The position numbers and the translations under genes are program-made. The notes under the pieces were generated by a model, which made no database searches, was not told the DNA's origin, and saw nothing but the letters and a program-made list of their open reading frames with translations. A stretch of 64,000 nucleotides of DNA, taken from contig NZ_JBIAOU010000010.1 of the NCBI RefSeq assembly GCF_042879035.1, positions 62,001-126,000 of the forward strand, in the 5' to 3' direction. Position 1 is the first letter of the stretch. Each line of letters starts with the position of its first letter. This DNA comes from Rhodococcus_G sp042879035. Its GTDB lineage: Bacteria > Actinomycetota > Actinomycetes > Mycobacteriales > Mycobacteriaceae. This document shows, in pieces, positions 25,018 to 33,755 of this stretch.

Positions 25018-26196
25018 GTGAGCCTCGATGACACGGTGCAGGATCTGGCCGATCGGCTCGGGACGCCGCTCGTGGTGCTCGACCTGGATCTGAAGGTCGC
25101 GGCGTACAGCATGCACGACACCCCGGAGCGACGCGATCGTCTGGCACGCCTGCTCGCCGGGTCTCAGGAGCCGGTGACGGCAACCCTCGTCCGGCAGCAT
25201 CGACTGCAGGCGGCCACCGCCGCGGTCCGGATTCCGGCCGACCGGCAGAACGGGCCTCGGCTCGTGATGCCGCTGCGTCACCAGAAGCAACTGTTCGGAT
25301 ACCTGTACCTCGTCGAGGACCGCCCGGGCATCGACATCGAATCAGACCAGGGCACAGCACATCTCGTGGAAGCGTCCGGTCCGGAGATCGGCACCCTGCT
25401 GGCTCTGCGCCTGTCCGATCTGCGCAACACCGCCGACCGCTCGCGTCGCCTGCTCGCCGCGCTGGTGTCCGAGTCGCCGACCGAGCGGCAGAGCGCGGCG
25501 GACGCCCTGCTGCGGGACGGACTGATCGAGTCGACCGACCACTACTCTGTACTTGTGTACCGCTCCCCCGATTCGAGCCTCGCGGCGGCGACCGGACTCG
25601 CAGTGGACGCCACCCTGGACTTCACGACGCGGTCGACGACCGTCAAGATCGTCGGAGCCGTCGTCGGCAACGAGGGGATCGTGCTGTTCCCCCGGCCCGT
25701 GAACCGGACCCGACTCGAGAAGTCCCTCCACCGCCCCGGCCTCGAGAAGGTCCGCGCCGGCGTCGGGAGCGCGAAGGACTCACTGACCGATGCCGTCGAG
25801 TCGTACCGCGAGGCCACCATCGCGTGCCGCGCATCGGCTCTCGACCCCGACCGGTACGGGCAGCGGGCCTTCTGGGAGGACCTGGGCCTCGACCGGGTGC
25901 TGCTGCGCCTGCCCCTGGAGACTCTGACCCCGCGTGATCTCCCCGACGGCGTGCGACGGCTGCTCGCGTCACCGAACGCCGCGGAGCTGACCGCGACGAT
26001 GGAGGGCTTCCTCGAATGCGGCGGCGAAATCCAGGGCACCGCAAAGCGGCTGAACATCCACCGCAGCACCCTCTATCACCGGCTGGACCGGATTCGGGAA
26101 GTCACCGGCTCCGACATCTCGGACGGGTCGACACGACTCGAGCTGCACGCGGGCCTGCGGATCGCGCGGCTGGCGGGCATGGCGCCCCGTGACTGA
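25018..26196 (+). CDS. PucR family transcriptional regulator
   Basis: Regulator of 392 aa with a variable N-terminal sensory part (about 1-150), the GGDEF-like CdaR middle domain and a C-terminal PucR helix-turn-helix (FLECGGEIQGTAKRLNIHRSTLYHRLDRIREVTG, about 335-370). GTG 25018 is chosen because GGAGGGAGG is correctly spaced; an ATG at 24991 lies before that site. It is divergent from the ring-cleavage operon and overlaps the next regulator by 8 bp, so it probably activates the cluster in response to an aromatic substrate. Confidence 0.85.
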   Translation: MSLDDTVQDLADRLGTPLVVLDLDLKVAAYSMHDTPERRDRLARLLAGSQEPVTATLVRQHRLQAATAAVRIPADRQNGPRLVMPLRHQKQLFGYLYLVEDRPGIDIESDQGTAHLVEASGPEIGTLLALRLSDLRNTADRSRRLLAALVSESPTERQSAADALLRDGLIESTDHYSVLVYRSPDSSLAAATGLAVDATLDFTTRSTTVKIVGAVVGNEGIVLFPRPVNRTRLEKSLHRPGLEKVRAGVGSAKDSLTDAVESYREATIACRASALDPDRYGQRAFWEDLGLDRVLLRLPLETLTPRDLPDGVRRLLASPNAAELTATMEGFLECGGEIQGTAKRLNIHRSTLYHRLDRIREVTGSDISDGSTRLELHAGLRIARLAGMAPRD

Positions 26197-26962
26197 ACCG
26201 GCCGGGCGGGTGGCCGCCGACACGAACACCGTCCTGGGCAAGGCGATGACGGTGCTCTACGCCTTCACCGCCGACGACCACGGGGTGGGTTTCGCGGAAC
26301 TCCTGCGGCGGACCGGGCTCCCGAAGGCCACCCTGCACCGTCTGCTCGGCGAGCTGGTCGCGCTGCGGCTGCTGGACCGCGCAGGCTCCGAGTACCACCT
26401 CGGCAGGCAGTTGTTCGAGCTGGGCATGCGCGCATCGGTCGAGCGCGGGCTGATCGAGGTGGCGACCCCGTTCATGGAGGACCTGTACGAACGCACCCAC
26501 GAGACGGTCCATCTCGGGGTCCCCGAGGGCACCGAGGTCGTGTACGTCGCGAAGATCGGCGGGCACCGGCAGGCGAGTTCACCGTCCCGGATCGGTGGCC
26601 GGATGCCGTTGCACTGCACGGCGATCGGCAAGGCGCTGCTGGCGCACACGTCCGACGAGCTGCGCGCCCAGGTGCTCACCGGCCCCTTGCAGCGCCGCAC
26701 TCCGCGGACCGTCACCGCGCCGGGGCTGCTGGCGCGGCAGCTCGACTCCATCGTCGAGAGCGGTGTGTCCTTCGAGTACGAGGAGGCGGCGATCGGCATC
26801 GTGTGCGTGGCGGCACCGGTGCTCGACGCCGACGACCGGCCGGTCGCCGCGGTGAGCGCGACGGGGCCCGTCACCCGCTTCCGCCCGGAGTCGCACGCCA
26901 CCCAGGTCCGAGCCGCCGCGGCCGGAATCTCGGCGACCCTCGCCCGACGTTCACATCTCTGA
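26189..26962 (+). CDS. IclR family transcriptional regulator
   Basis: Regulator of 257 aa: winged helix at about 15-75 (GFAELLRRTGLPKATLHRLLGELVALRLLDR) and the IclR effector domain (LGVPEGTEVVYVAKIGG, MPLHCTAIGKALLAH, EEAAIGIVCVAAPVLDADDRPVAAVSATGP). GTG 26189 overlaps the end of the PucR gene, so the two are translated together. IclR members such as MhpR and PcaR control aromatic catabolism; it probably controls mhpDFE just downstream. Two regulators of different families in one transcript suggest that two inducers are sensed. Confidence 0.88.
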   Translation: MTEPAGRVAADTNTVLGKAMTVLYAFTADDHGVGFAELLRRTGLPKATLHRLLGELVALRLLDRAGSEYHLGRQLFELGMRASVERGLIEVATPFMEDLYERTHETVHLGVPEGTEVVYVAKIGGHRQASSPSRIGGRMPLHCTAIGKALLAHTSDELRAQVLTGPLQRRTPRTVTAPGLLARQLDSIVESGVSFEYEEAAIGIVCVAAPVLDADDRPVAAVSATGPVTRFRPESHATQVRAAAAGISATLARRSHL

Positions 26963-27084
26963 ACAGCGGAGTTCCAGTCACCGGAACCAGGTGCTCGCAT
27001 GTCGGGGCTGCACCCGGCACAGTCGTGTGCAGCGCCGACCAGTGCGGCGCCCGCTCCTTCCGATACAAGACGAGGATTTCTTCG

Positions 27085-27894
27085 ATGACGCCACTTGACG
27101 GCTCGGCGCCTGCTGCGAACGCGGATGCGCTGGCCCGGTTGACCGCGGCCGCCGCGACGGGTGTGCCGTGCACGCCGGTGCGTGACGTGCTCGGCACCAC
27201 CGACATCGCCGCGGCGTACGCGGTGCAGCAGCAGTTGATCGCGGACCGGATCGCCGGCGGCGCCGTGCTCGTAGGCCGCAAGATCGGGCTGACCTCCCCC
27301 GCTGTCCAGGGGCAGCTCGGTGTCAACCAGCCCGACTTCGGGGTCCTGCTCGACGACATGGACGTCTCCGCGCTGCCCGAGGTCCCCAGTGGCCGCCTGC
27401 TGCAGCCGAAGGCGGAGGCCGAGATCGCCGTGCGCCTCGGCGCCGACCTGATCGACGGCGACCTCGACGACGCGCAGATCCGTGCCGCCGTGTCCGGTGT
27501 CGCGGCCGCCATCGAGATCGTCGACTCCCGCGTCAGTAACTGGGACATCCAGATCACCGACACCGTCGCCGACAACGCGTCGTCCGGCCTGTACGTGATC
27601 TCCGACCGGTGGCTGACGCTCGACGAAGTCGAACCCATCGACGTCACGATGAAGATGTGGATCGACGACGAACTGGTCTCCGAGGGCAACGGCGCCGCCT
27701 GCCTGGGCGACCCGCTCATCGCCCTCGGCTGGCTGGCCCGCACCGCCCGCGAGTACGGTCAGCCGCTCGTCGCCGGACAGGTCGTTCTCACCGGCGCCCT
27801 CGGCCCGATGGCCTCCACCCCGCCCGGTTCGGTCGTCCGCGCCGAGCTGTCCACCCTCGGCACCGTCACCGCCACCTTCTCGAAGGACAAGTAA
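27085..27894 (+). CDS. mhpD: 2-hydroxypenta-2,4-dienoate hydratase
   Basis: Hydratase of 269 aa of the fumarylacetoacetase-related MhpD/DmpE family that adds water to 2-hydroxypenta-2,4-dienoate to give 4-hydroxy-2-oxovalerate. GRKIGLTSPAVQGQLGVNQPDFGVLLDDM is the family signature; the metal-binding acids are in PKAEAEIAVRLG and IEIVDSRVSNW. ATG 27085 follows GAGGATTTC. First of three tightly packed lower-pathway genes; its stop shares bases with the mhpF start. Equivalent actinobacterial names include hsaE and bphE. Confidence 0.92.
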   Translation: MTPLDGSAPAANADALARLTAAAATGVPCTPVRDVLGTTDIAAAYAVQQQLIADRIAGGAVLVGRKIGLTSPAVQGQLGVNQPDFGVLLDDMDVSALPEVPSGRLLQPKAEAEIAVRLGADLIDGDLDDAQIRAAVSGVAAAIEIVDSRVSNWDIQITDTVADNASSGLYVISDRWLTLDEVEPIDVTMKMWIDDELVSEGNGAACLGDPLIALGWLARTAREYGQPLVAGQVVLTGALGPMASTPPGSVVRAELSTLGTVTATFSKDK

Positions 27895-28844
27895 TGACTG
27901 ACAAGCGAACCAAAGTCGCGATCATCGGATCCGGCAACATCGGCACCGACCTGATGATCAAGGTGCTGAACCACTCCAACAACCTCGAGATGGGCGCGAT
28001 GGTCGGCATCGACCCCGCCTCCGACGGCCTGGCCCGCGCCGCGCACCTCGGCGTGCCGATCACCGCCGAAGGTGTCGAGGGCCTGGTGAAGCTGCCGAAC
28101 TTCGACGAGATCGAGATCGTCTTCGACGCCACGTCCGCCAAGGCGCACGTGGTGAACAACGACCGCCTGGCCCCGCTCGGCAAGCGGCTGATCGACCTCA
28201 CCCCCGCCGCGATCGGCCCCTACGTGGTGCCCGCCGTCAACGGTGACGACCACCTCGACGCGCCGAACGTGAACATGGTGACGTGTGGTGGCCAGGCCAC
28301 CATCCCGATGGTCGCCGCCGTCTCCCGTGTCGTGCCCGTCGCCTACGCCGAGATCGTCGCGTCGATCGCGTCGAAGTCCGCCGGTCCGGGCACCCGCGCC
28401 AACATCGACGAGTTCACCGAGACCACCTCTGCCGCGATCGTGTCGGTCGGTGGCGCCAAGCGCGGCAAGGCCATCATCATCCTCAACCCGGCCGAGCCGC
28501 CGCTGATGATGCGCGACACCGTCTTCTGCCTCGTCGACGCGCCGGACCCGGCCACCCACGACGAGATCCGCCAGTCCGTCGAGAAGATGGTCGGCGATGT
28601 GTCCGCCTACGTGCCGGGCTACCGCCTCAAGCAGCAGGTCCAGATCACCGAGATCCCCGCCGATCAGCCGGTCGAGACCCTCCTCGTCGACGGCAACCGG
28701 CCCACCCACCAGGTGTCGATCTTCCTCGAGGTCGAGGGGGCAGGCCACTACCTCCCCGCCTACGCGGGCAACCTCGACATCATGACCTCCGCCGGCCTCC
28801 AGATCGCGGAGCGCATCGCCCAGAAGAAGGAAGCCGCCCGATGA
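27894..28844 (+). CDS. mhpF: acylating acetaldehyde dehydrogenase
   Basis: Enzyme of 316 aa oxidising acetaldehyde to acetyl-CoA with NAD and CoA; forms a channelling complex with the aldolase. GSGNIGTDLM (12-21) binds NAD; C131 in MVTCGGQATIP is the catalytic thiol; the dimerisation part TETTSAAIVSVGGAKRGKAI follows. ATG shares its A with the TAA stop of mhpD and its TGA overlaps the ATG of mhpE, showing translational coupling. Confidence 0.93.
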   Translation: MTDKRTKVAIIGSGNIGTDLMIKVLNHSNNLEMGAMVGIDPASDGLARAAHLGVPITAEGVEGLVKLPNFDEIEIVFDATSAKAHVVNNDRLAPLGKRLIDLTPAAIGPYVVPAVNGDDHLDAPNVNMVTCGGQATIPMVAAVSRVVPVAYAEIVASIASKSAGPGTRANIDEFTETTSAAIVSVGGAKRGKAIIILNPAEPPLMMRDTVFCLVDAPDPATHDEIRQSVEKMVGDVSAYVPGYRLKQQVQITEIPADQPVETLLVDGNRPTHQVSIFLEVEGAGHYLPAYAGNLDIMTSAGLQIAERIAQKKEAAR

Positions 28845-29872
28845 GCACCAATCCCACCATCTTCGTCCAGGACGTCACCCTCCGCGACGGCATGCACGCG
28901 GTGCGCCACCGCATCTCCCCGGAGGACGTCAAGCGGATCGTCAAGGCCCTCGACGACGCCGGTGTCGACGCCATCGAGGTCGCCCACGGTGACGGCCTCG
29001 CCGGCGGTTCCGTGAACTACGGCCCGGGCTCGAACACCGACTGGGAGTGGATCGAGGCGGCCGCCGAGGTGCTCGAGCACGCCCGCCTGACCACCCTGCT
29101 GCTGCCCGGTGTCGGCACCATCGAGGAGCTCAAGCACGCCTACAAGCTGGGTGTGCGGTCGGTGCGCATCGCCACGCACTGCACCGAGGCCGACGTCTCC
29201 GCGCAGCACATCGAGACCGCCCGCGAGATCGGCATGGACGTCTCCGGCTTCCTCATGATGAGCCACATGGCTCCCGCCGAGGAGCTCGCGAAGCAGGCAA
29301 AGCTGATGGAATCGTATGGCGCGCACTGTGTCTACGTCACCGACTCGGGCGGACGCCTGACCATGGGTGGGGTCCGCGACCGGGTCCGCGCCTACAAGGA
29401 CGTGCTGAACGAGGGCACCGAGATCGGCATCCACGCCCACGAGAACCTCTCGCTGTCGGTCGCGAACTCCGTTGTGGCCGTGGAGGAGGGCGTCTACCGC
29501 GTCGACGCGTCCCTCGCCGGGCACGGCGCCGGTGCGGGCAACTGCCCGATCGAGCCCTTCATCGCGGTCGCCGACCTCTACGAGTGGAAGCACGGCTGCG
29601 ACGTCTTCAAGCTGCAGGACGCGGCCGACGACATCGTCCGCCCGCTGCAGGACCGCCCGGTCCGCGTCGACCGCGAGACCCTGACCCTCGGCTACGCGGG
29701 CGTGTACTCGTCCTTCCTGCGGCACGCGGAGATCCAGTCGGAGCGCTACGGCGTCGACGTGCGCACCCTGCTGCTCGAAGCCGGCAAGCGTCGTCTCGTC
29801 GGCGGCCAGGAGGACATGCTCATCGACATCGCCCTGACGATCGTCGCCGAGCGCGAGGCCGCCGCGAAGTAG
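28841..29872 (+). CDS. mhpE: 4-hydroxy-2-oxovalerate aldolase
   Basis: Mn-dependent class II aldolase of 343 aa splitting 4-hydroxy-2-oxovalerate to pyruvate and acetaldehyde. N-terminal TLRDGMHAVRH gives the R15/D16/H19 catalytic and metal residues, GIHAHENLSLSVANS the metal His pair; the C-terminal dimerisation domain contacts MhpF. Last gene of the operon, followed by a long hairpin. Completes the meta pathway begun by the minus-strand genes. Confidence 0.93.
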   Translation: MSTNPTIFVQDVTLRDGMHAVRHRISPEDVKRIVKALDDAGVDAIEVAHGDGLAGGSVNYGPGSNTDWEWIEAAAEVLEHARLTTLLLPGVGTIEELKHAYKLGVRSVRIATHCTEADVSAQHIETAREIGMDVSGFLMMSHMAPAEELAKQAKLMESYGAHCVYVTDSGGRLTMGGVRDRVRAYKDVLNEGTEIGIHAHENLSLSVANSVVAVEEGVYRVDASLAGHGAGAGNCPIEPFIAVADLYEWKHGCDVFKLQDAADDIVRPLQDRPVRVDRETLTLGYAGVYSSFLRHAEIQSERYGVDVRTLLLEAGKRRLVGGQEDMLIDIALTIVAEREAAAK

Positions 29873-29891
29873 GCCCGTCGCACGGATCACC

Positions 29892-29950
29892 CGAATCCCG
29901 CGTTGCGCACCCCCAATACCGAACCAACAGGGGTGCGCACGCGGGATTCG
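29892..29950. terminator. long hairpin after mhpDFE
   Basis: Arms 29892-29913 and 29930-29950 pair over 21 bp with one bulged T; they start CGAATCCCGCG and end CGCGGGATTCG, around a 16-nt loop. It lies 20 nt after the mhpE stop. The rest of the 231-bp gap to the next gene is rich in GTGCACAC-like words but has no gene I can support. Confidence 0.75.
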
Positions 29951-30103
29951 TCGTCTGTGGCCTGGAGCGCGCGCACAACCCGTGTGCACACCCCTCTTCC
30001 CGCTGTCACCACGCCACTGCACCGAGAAGTCCCGTGCGCACGCGACAACGGCCTTGTGCACACCACGGGCTCCGGGGCACGATCCGGTGCCACACTGGAC
30101 GGC

Positions 30104-30679
30104 ATGTGGCGGCGAAGCGATCCGAATCCCCGGTTGACGTACGCCGAGGTCGGGGCGACGGCAGGCCCGCTTCCACCCGGATACCACCACGTCGAGAGGT
30201 CGCGGACGATCGGACGCGGCCGGGACACCTTCGACGACGCCGCCGCCCGGCTGATGAGCTGGGACCTGCAGCGACGGGCGGGTCTCGAGGTCGCGGCGGC
30301 CACGCCGACCGCGGTGACCGGCGCTCGGGTCACCGTGCGTCTACGCGTCGGACCGCTGCACACCGACGCCCCGTGTCAGGTCGTGTACGTCGTCGACGAA
30401 CCACGCCGCCGGGGTTTCGCCTACGGCACCCTGACCGGACACCCCGAGAGCGGCGAGGAACTGTTCTGTGTCGCATGGCGTGACGACGACACCGTCGTGC
30501 TGACCGTCAGGGCCTTCTCCCGCTCCGCGACGTTGTGGTCACGAGCCGGGGCGCCGGTGGCGCGCGCCGTGCAGCGGCACATCACCGACCGGTACCTCAC
30601 CGCGCTCCGACCCGACAACGGCACAATGGACGGGGACGAACAGAACGGTGCCGTCACCGGCGACGACACCACGCAGTGA
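30104..30679 (+). CDS. DUF1990 family protein
   Basis: Protein of 191 aa with the DUF1990 pattern: LTYAEVGATAGPLPPGYHH at the start, VTVRLRVGPLHTDAPCQVVYVVDEPRRRGFAYGTLTGHPESGEELF in the middle and a C-terminal RAVQRHITDRYLTAL. The fold is thought to be a lipocalin/START-like beta barrel; function unknown. The ATG at 30104 aligns with the family N-terminus and has no Shine-Dalgarno, so it may be leaderless. The alarmone synthetase gene starts 9 nt downstream. Confidence 0.75.
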   Translation: MWRRSDPNPRLTYAEVGATAGPLPPGYHHVERSRTIGRGRDTFDDAAARLMSWDLQRRAGLEVAAATPTAVTGARVTVRLRVGPLHTDAPCQVVYVVDEPRRRGFAYGTLTGHPESGEELFCVAWRDDDTVVLTVRAFSRSATLWSRAGAPVARAVQRHITDRYLTALRPDNGTMDGDEQNGAVTGDDTTQ

Positions 30680-30688
30680 GGACGAGCT

Positions 30689-31435
30689 GTGAGCACGCAC
30701 TTCTCCGGTGACGGCACCGAGCCCGAACTGGTGATTCTCGGCGACCTGGTCCGCGACGCGACCGGCACGGGCGTACGCGGGCCGACGGAGCCGCCGACGA
30801 TGGACGCGCTGCGGGATCTGCAGCAGCGGCTCGTGCGGTTCCGCCTGAACTACAAGTTCGCCATCGACGCGACGCTGACGAAGATCACCATCCTGCGCGA
30901 GGAGTTCGAGCACGCGCACGACTACAGCCCGATCGAGCACGTGAACACCCGGCTCAAGTCGATGGAATCGCTGTTGCGGAAGGCGGTCCGGATCGGCTGC
31001 CCACCGGACGTCGACTCGATCCGGGACCAGATCCGCGACATCGCGGGCATCCGCGTGACGTGCGCGTTCGTCTCCGACGCCTACTGGGTCGCCGAGATGC
31101 TCACCAGCCAGCCCGACGTGACCCTCGTCGAGGTCAAGGACTACATCGCGAATCCGAAGCCGAACGGCTACCAGAGCCTGCACCTGATCGTGCAGGTGCC
31201 GGTGTACCTGTCCGACCGCACCGAGCAGATCTACGTCGAGATCCAGATCCGCACCATCGCAATGGATTTCTGGGCCAGCCTCGAACACAAGATCTACTAC
31301 AAGTTCGACCGTGCGGTGCCGCCGCGCCTGCTCGACGAACTCAAGCAGGCCGCCGACGCCGCCACCGAACTGGACCGGACGATGGCGCGGCTGCGCGACG
31401 AGGTCGCCGCGATCGACCGCACCACCCGGCCCTGA
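30689..31435 (+). CDS. small alarmone synthetase (RelA/SpoT domain only)
   Basis: Single-domain (p)ppGpp synthetase of 248 aa without hydrolase, TGS or ACT parts, like RelQ/RelP or mycobacterial RelZ. Synthetase motifs: DIAGIRVTCAF, KPNGYQSLHLIV (the GTP-stacking Tyr) and EIQIRTIAMDFWASLEHKI (Mg-binding Glu). A coiled C-terminus (LLDELKQAADAATELDRTMARLRDEV) may drive tetramer formation. GTG 30689 follows GAGGACG. Probably co-transcribed with the DUF1990 gene. Confidence 0.88.
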   Translation: MSTHFSGDGTEPELVILGDLVRDATGTGVRGPTEPPTMDALRDLQQRLVRFRLNYKFAIDATLTKITILREEFEHAHDYSPIEHVNTRLKSMESLLRKAVRIGCPPDVDSIRDQIRDIAGIRVTCAFVSDAYWVAEMLTSQPDVTLVEVKDYIANPKPNGYQSLHLIVQVPVYLSDRTEQIYVEIQIRTIAMDFWASLEHKIYYKFDRAVPPRLLDELKQAADAATELDRTMARLRDEVAAIDRTTRP

Positions 31436-31450
31436 CACACACCTTCTCGC

Positions 31451-31475
31451 CCGCGCACACACCGTGTGCGCGCGG
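31451..31475. terminator. hairpin between convergent genes
   Basis: CGCGCACAC-ACC-GTGTGCGCG, a 9-bp stem with a 3-nt loop, 16 nt after the alarmone synthetase stop and before the convergent ribBA stop. Confidence 0.65.
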
Positions 31476-31510
31476 AACGCCGATGTGCACGCCGCAGAAC
31501 GTGCGTGAAC

Positions 31511-32734
31511 CTAGCGGTGGCCCAACGCCGGGAGGAGGTGCCCCATGCTGCGGCGCTTGGTCTCCAGGTAGCGCACGTTCGCGGGAGCGACGCCGACGTG
31601 GAGGGGGACACGGTCCCGGACCGCGACCCCGTTCTCCTCGAGTCCTGCGATCTTCGCCGGGTTGTTGGTGAGCAACCGCACCGTCCCGACGCCGAGGTCA
31701 CGGAGAATGGCCGCAGCCCCTCCGTACTCACGCCCGTCCGCCGGTTCGTCCAGCTCCAGGTTCGCCTGCACAGTGTCCAGTCCCTGATCCTGCAACCGAT
31801 ACGCCGCGATCTTCTTCAGCAGCCCGATGCCGCGTCCCTCGTGGCCACGCAGATACACGAGCACACCACCCTCGGCAGCGATCTGCTCCAAGGCCGCGTC
31901 CAACTGCGGGCCACACTCACATCGCTGCGACGAGAACGACTCCCCCGTCAGACACTCCGAATGCACCCGCACCAGCGAATCACGGTCGAGCTCACCCGAC
32001 ACCAGTGCGAGGTGCTCGGCACCGGTCACGCGGTCGCGGTACCCGATCGCACGAAAGACACCGAAACGGGTCGGCATCACCGATTCGTCCGCACGCTCCA
32101 CCCGGCCTTCCGGCCCCGCAGGGCCCGGCAGCGCGTGCTCCCGCCGATACGCGGCCAACTCCGCGATCGTCAGCACCGGAAGATCCTGCCGCGCACCGAG
32201 ATCCTCGATGCCCGGCATCCGCATCATCGACCCGTCGTCCGCGACCAGTTCCGCGATGACGCCCACCGCGGGCAGTCCCGCCAGAGCGCACAGGTCCACG
32301 GCCGCCTCGGTGTGACCGCGACGCTCGAGCACCCCACCGGGACGTGCCCGCAGCGGCAGCACGTGCCCGGGGCGGATCAGGTCACCCGCCGTGGACGTCG
32401 GATCCGCCAGCACCTGCAACGTCCGGGCACGGTCGGCCGCGGAGATGCCCGTCGTGAGGCCGACCGCCGCGTCCACCGTCACCGTGTACGCCGTCTGCCT
32501 CGGATCCTGATTGTCCGCCACCATCGCGGGCAACCCCAACACATCCGCACGCGCACCGGTCATCGGCGCACACAGCAATCCCGACGTGTGCCGTACCGTC
32601 CACGCCACCCACTCCGACGACACCGCGTGCGCCGCCAGAATCACGTCGCCTTCGTTCTCGCGGTCGGCGTCGTCGGCGACGAGCACCGGCCGACCGGACC
32701 GGAGAGCGCCGAGTGCAGCCTCGATCGCGGTCAT
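31511..32734 (-). CDS. ribBA: bifunctional DHBP synthase / GTP cyclohydrolase II
   Basis: Riboflavin-precursor enzyme of 407 aa with both domains intact. N-terminal DHBP synthase (about 1-200): DDADRENEGD, TTGISAADRA, GGVLERRGHTEAAVDL. C-terminal GTP cyclohydrolase II (about 205-400): ECLTGESFSSQRCECG zinc site and LRGHEGRGIGLLKK. No other riboflavin genes are adjacent, so this is probably a second, pathway-dedicated copy. It ends an operon that also encodes two flavin reductases and an ABC importer, overlapping the RutF-like gene by 4 bp, and probably raises FMN supply for the RutA-type enzyme. Confidence 0.93.
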   Translation of the reverse strand: MTAIEAALGALRSGRPVLVADDADRENEGDVILAAHAVSSEWVAWTVRHTSGLLCAPMTGARADVLGLPAMVADNQDPRQTAYTVTVDAAVGLTTGISAADRARTLQVLADPTSTAGDLIRPGHVLPLRARPGGVLERRGHTEAAVDLCALAGLPAVGVIAELVADDGSMMRMPGIEDLGARQDLPVLTIAELAAYRREHALPGPAGPEGRVERADESVMPTRFGVFRAIGYRDRVTGAEHLALVSGELDRDSLVRVHSECLTGESFSSQRCECGPQLDAALEQIAAEGGVLVYLRGHEGRGIGLLKKIAAYRLQDQGLDTVQANLELDEPADGREYGGAAAILRDLGVGTVRLLTNNPAKIAGLEENGVAVRDRVPLHVGVAPANVRYLETKRRSMGHLLPALGHR

Positions 32735-33228
32735 CCCGCGACGCCCTGGAGGCGGCTGAATCGGCTGCGGTGGAAGACGATCGGCATCTCGTCCCGCAGT
32801 TCGAGCTCGTTCACCCGCATCAACACGATGGCGTGGTCCCCGGCCGGAACCTCCTGCGTGACGGTGGCGTCGAGCCATGCGCACGCCCCGTCGAGGAAGA
32901 CCGCGCCCTCGTCGGTGGTGGTGGTGCTCAACCCCTCGAACCGGTTGCCGGTCTTCGCGGCCAGCGTCCGTGCCGCGGTGTCGTGCGCCTCGCCGAGGAC
33001 ACTGATGCCGATCTTCTCCGCTCCGCGCAGCCGCGGCCAGGTGGTGGACGTGTTCTGCACGCAGAACGCCACGAGCGCGGGCTCGAAGGACACCCCGACG
33101 AAGCTGCTCGCGGCCATCGCGACGGGCTCGCCGTCGATGGTGGCGCAGATGGCGACGACTCCGCTGGGGAACTGCCCGAACGCGTTTCGCAGGGTCGACG
33201 CGTCCAGCTCGGTGTGGGTGAGTGTCAT
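32731..33228 (-). CDS. flavin:NAD(P)H reductase (RutF/HpaC family)
   Basis: Flavin reductase domain protein of 165 aa: LRNAFGQFPSGVVAICATIDGEPVAMAASSFVGVSFEPALVAFCVQNTS is the flavin-binding half and GDHAIVLMRV the conserved GDHxI. It should supply reduced FMN to a partner monooxygenase, as RutF does for RutA in E. coli. ATG 33228 has GGAGG 6 nt upstream. Overlaps its neighbours by 4 bp on both sides. Confidence 0.87.
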   Translation of the reverse strand: MTLTHTELDASTLRNAFGQFPSGVVAICATIDGEPVAMAASSFVGVSFEPALVAFCVQNTSTTWPRLRGAEKIGISVLGEAHDTAARTLAAKTGNRFEGLSTTTTDEGAVFLDGACAWLDATVTQEVPAGDHAIVLMRVNELELRDEMPIVFHRSRFSRLQGVAG

Positions 33229-33734
33229 GATGCCTCCGTTCGGGCCGCGGCGGCCGCGGCGATGATCCCGCCCCACCGCTCCGCGTACTCGGCGATGCGG
33301 GTGTCGGTCGTGTATGTCGAATCGATCAGGTACAGCCCCGGAGCCGGCGTCGTCGCACCCAATTCCACCAGCACCGGCTTGAGCAACAGATCCGGCGCCA
33401 TCGCGTGCGCCGGACCCGCACCCAACATCAGCGGCACCGCAACGACGTCCCGCAGACCATCACCGCCGGCGAACTGGTCCAGGAACAGCTTCAGGATCCC
33501 CGTGTACGTCGCCTTGAACGTCGGACTCGCGAACACCACCAGATCCGACGACGCCACCGACTCCACCGCCGACGTCACCGCCTCGTCACCCCACCCCAAC
33601 AGCCCGGGACCGAGCGTCACGACATCGACGACGTGGTCGGGTTCGGCCCCGCTGAGCGAGCGGGCCAGCAGGGCGGCGGCGTCGAGAGTGCGGGAACCGG
33701 GCTTGGGGTTGCCTGCAACGATGGTGGTCTTCAC
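33225..33734 (-). CDS. NAD(P)H-dependent FMN reductase (SsuE/MsuE type)
   Basis: Flavodoxin-fold reductase of 169 aa: TTIVAGNPKPGSRTLDAA binds the FMN phosphate, ASPTFKATYTGILKLFLDQF is the second FMN loop of the SsuE branch. SsuE-type enzymes feed FMNH2 to two-component monooxygenases. That the operon encodes two unrelated flavin reductases is unusual. It lies 21 bp after the ABC permease gene and overlaps the RutF-like gene by 4 bp. Confidence 0.85.
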   Translation of the reverse strand: MKTTIVAGNPKPGSRTLDAAALLARSLSGAEPDHVVDVVTLGPGLLGWGDEAVTSAVESVASSDLVVFASPTFKATYTGILKLFLDQFAGGDGLRDVVAVPLMLGAGPAHAMAPDLLLKPVLVELGATTPAPGLYLIDSTYTTDTRIAEYAERWGGIIAAAAAARTEAS

Positions 33735-33755
33735 GAGGATTCCTTTCGTCGGCCG

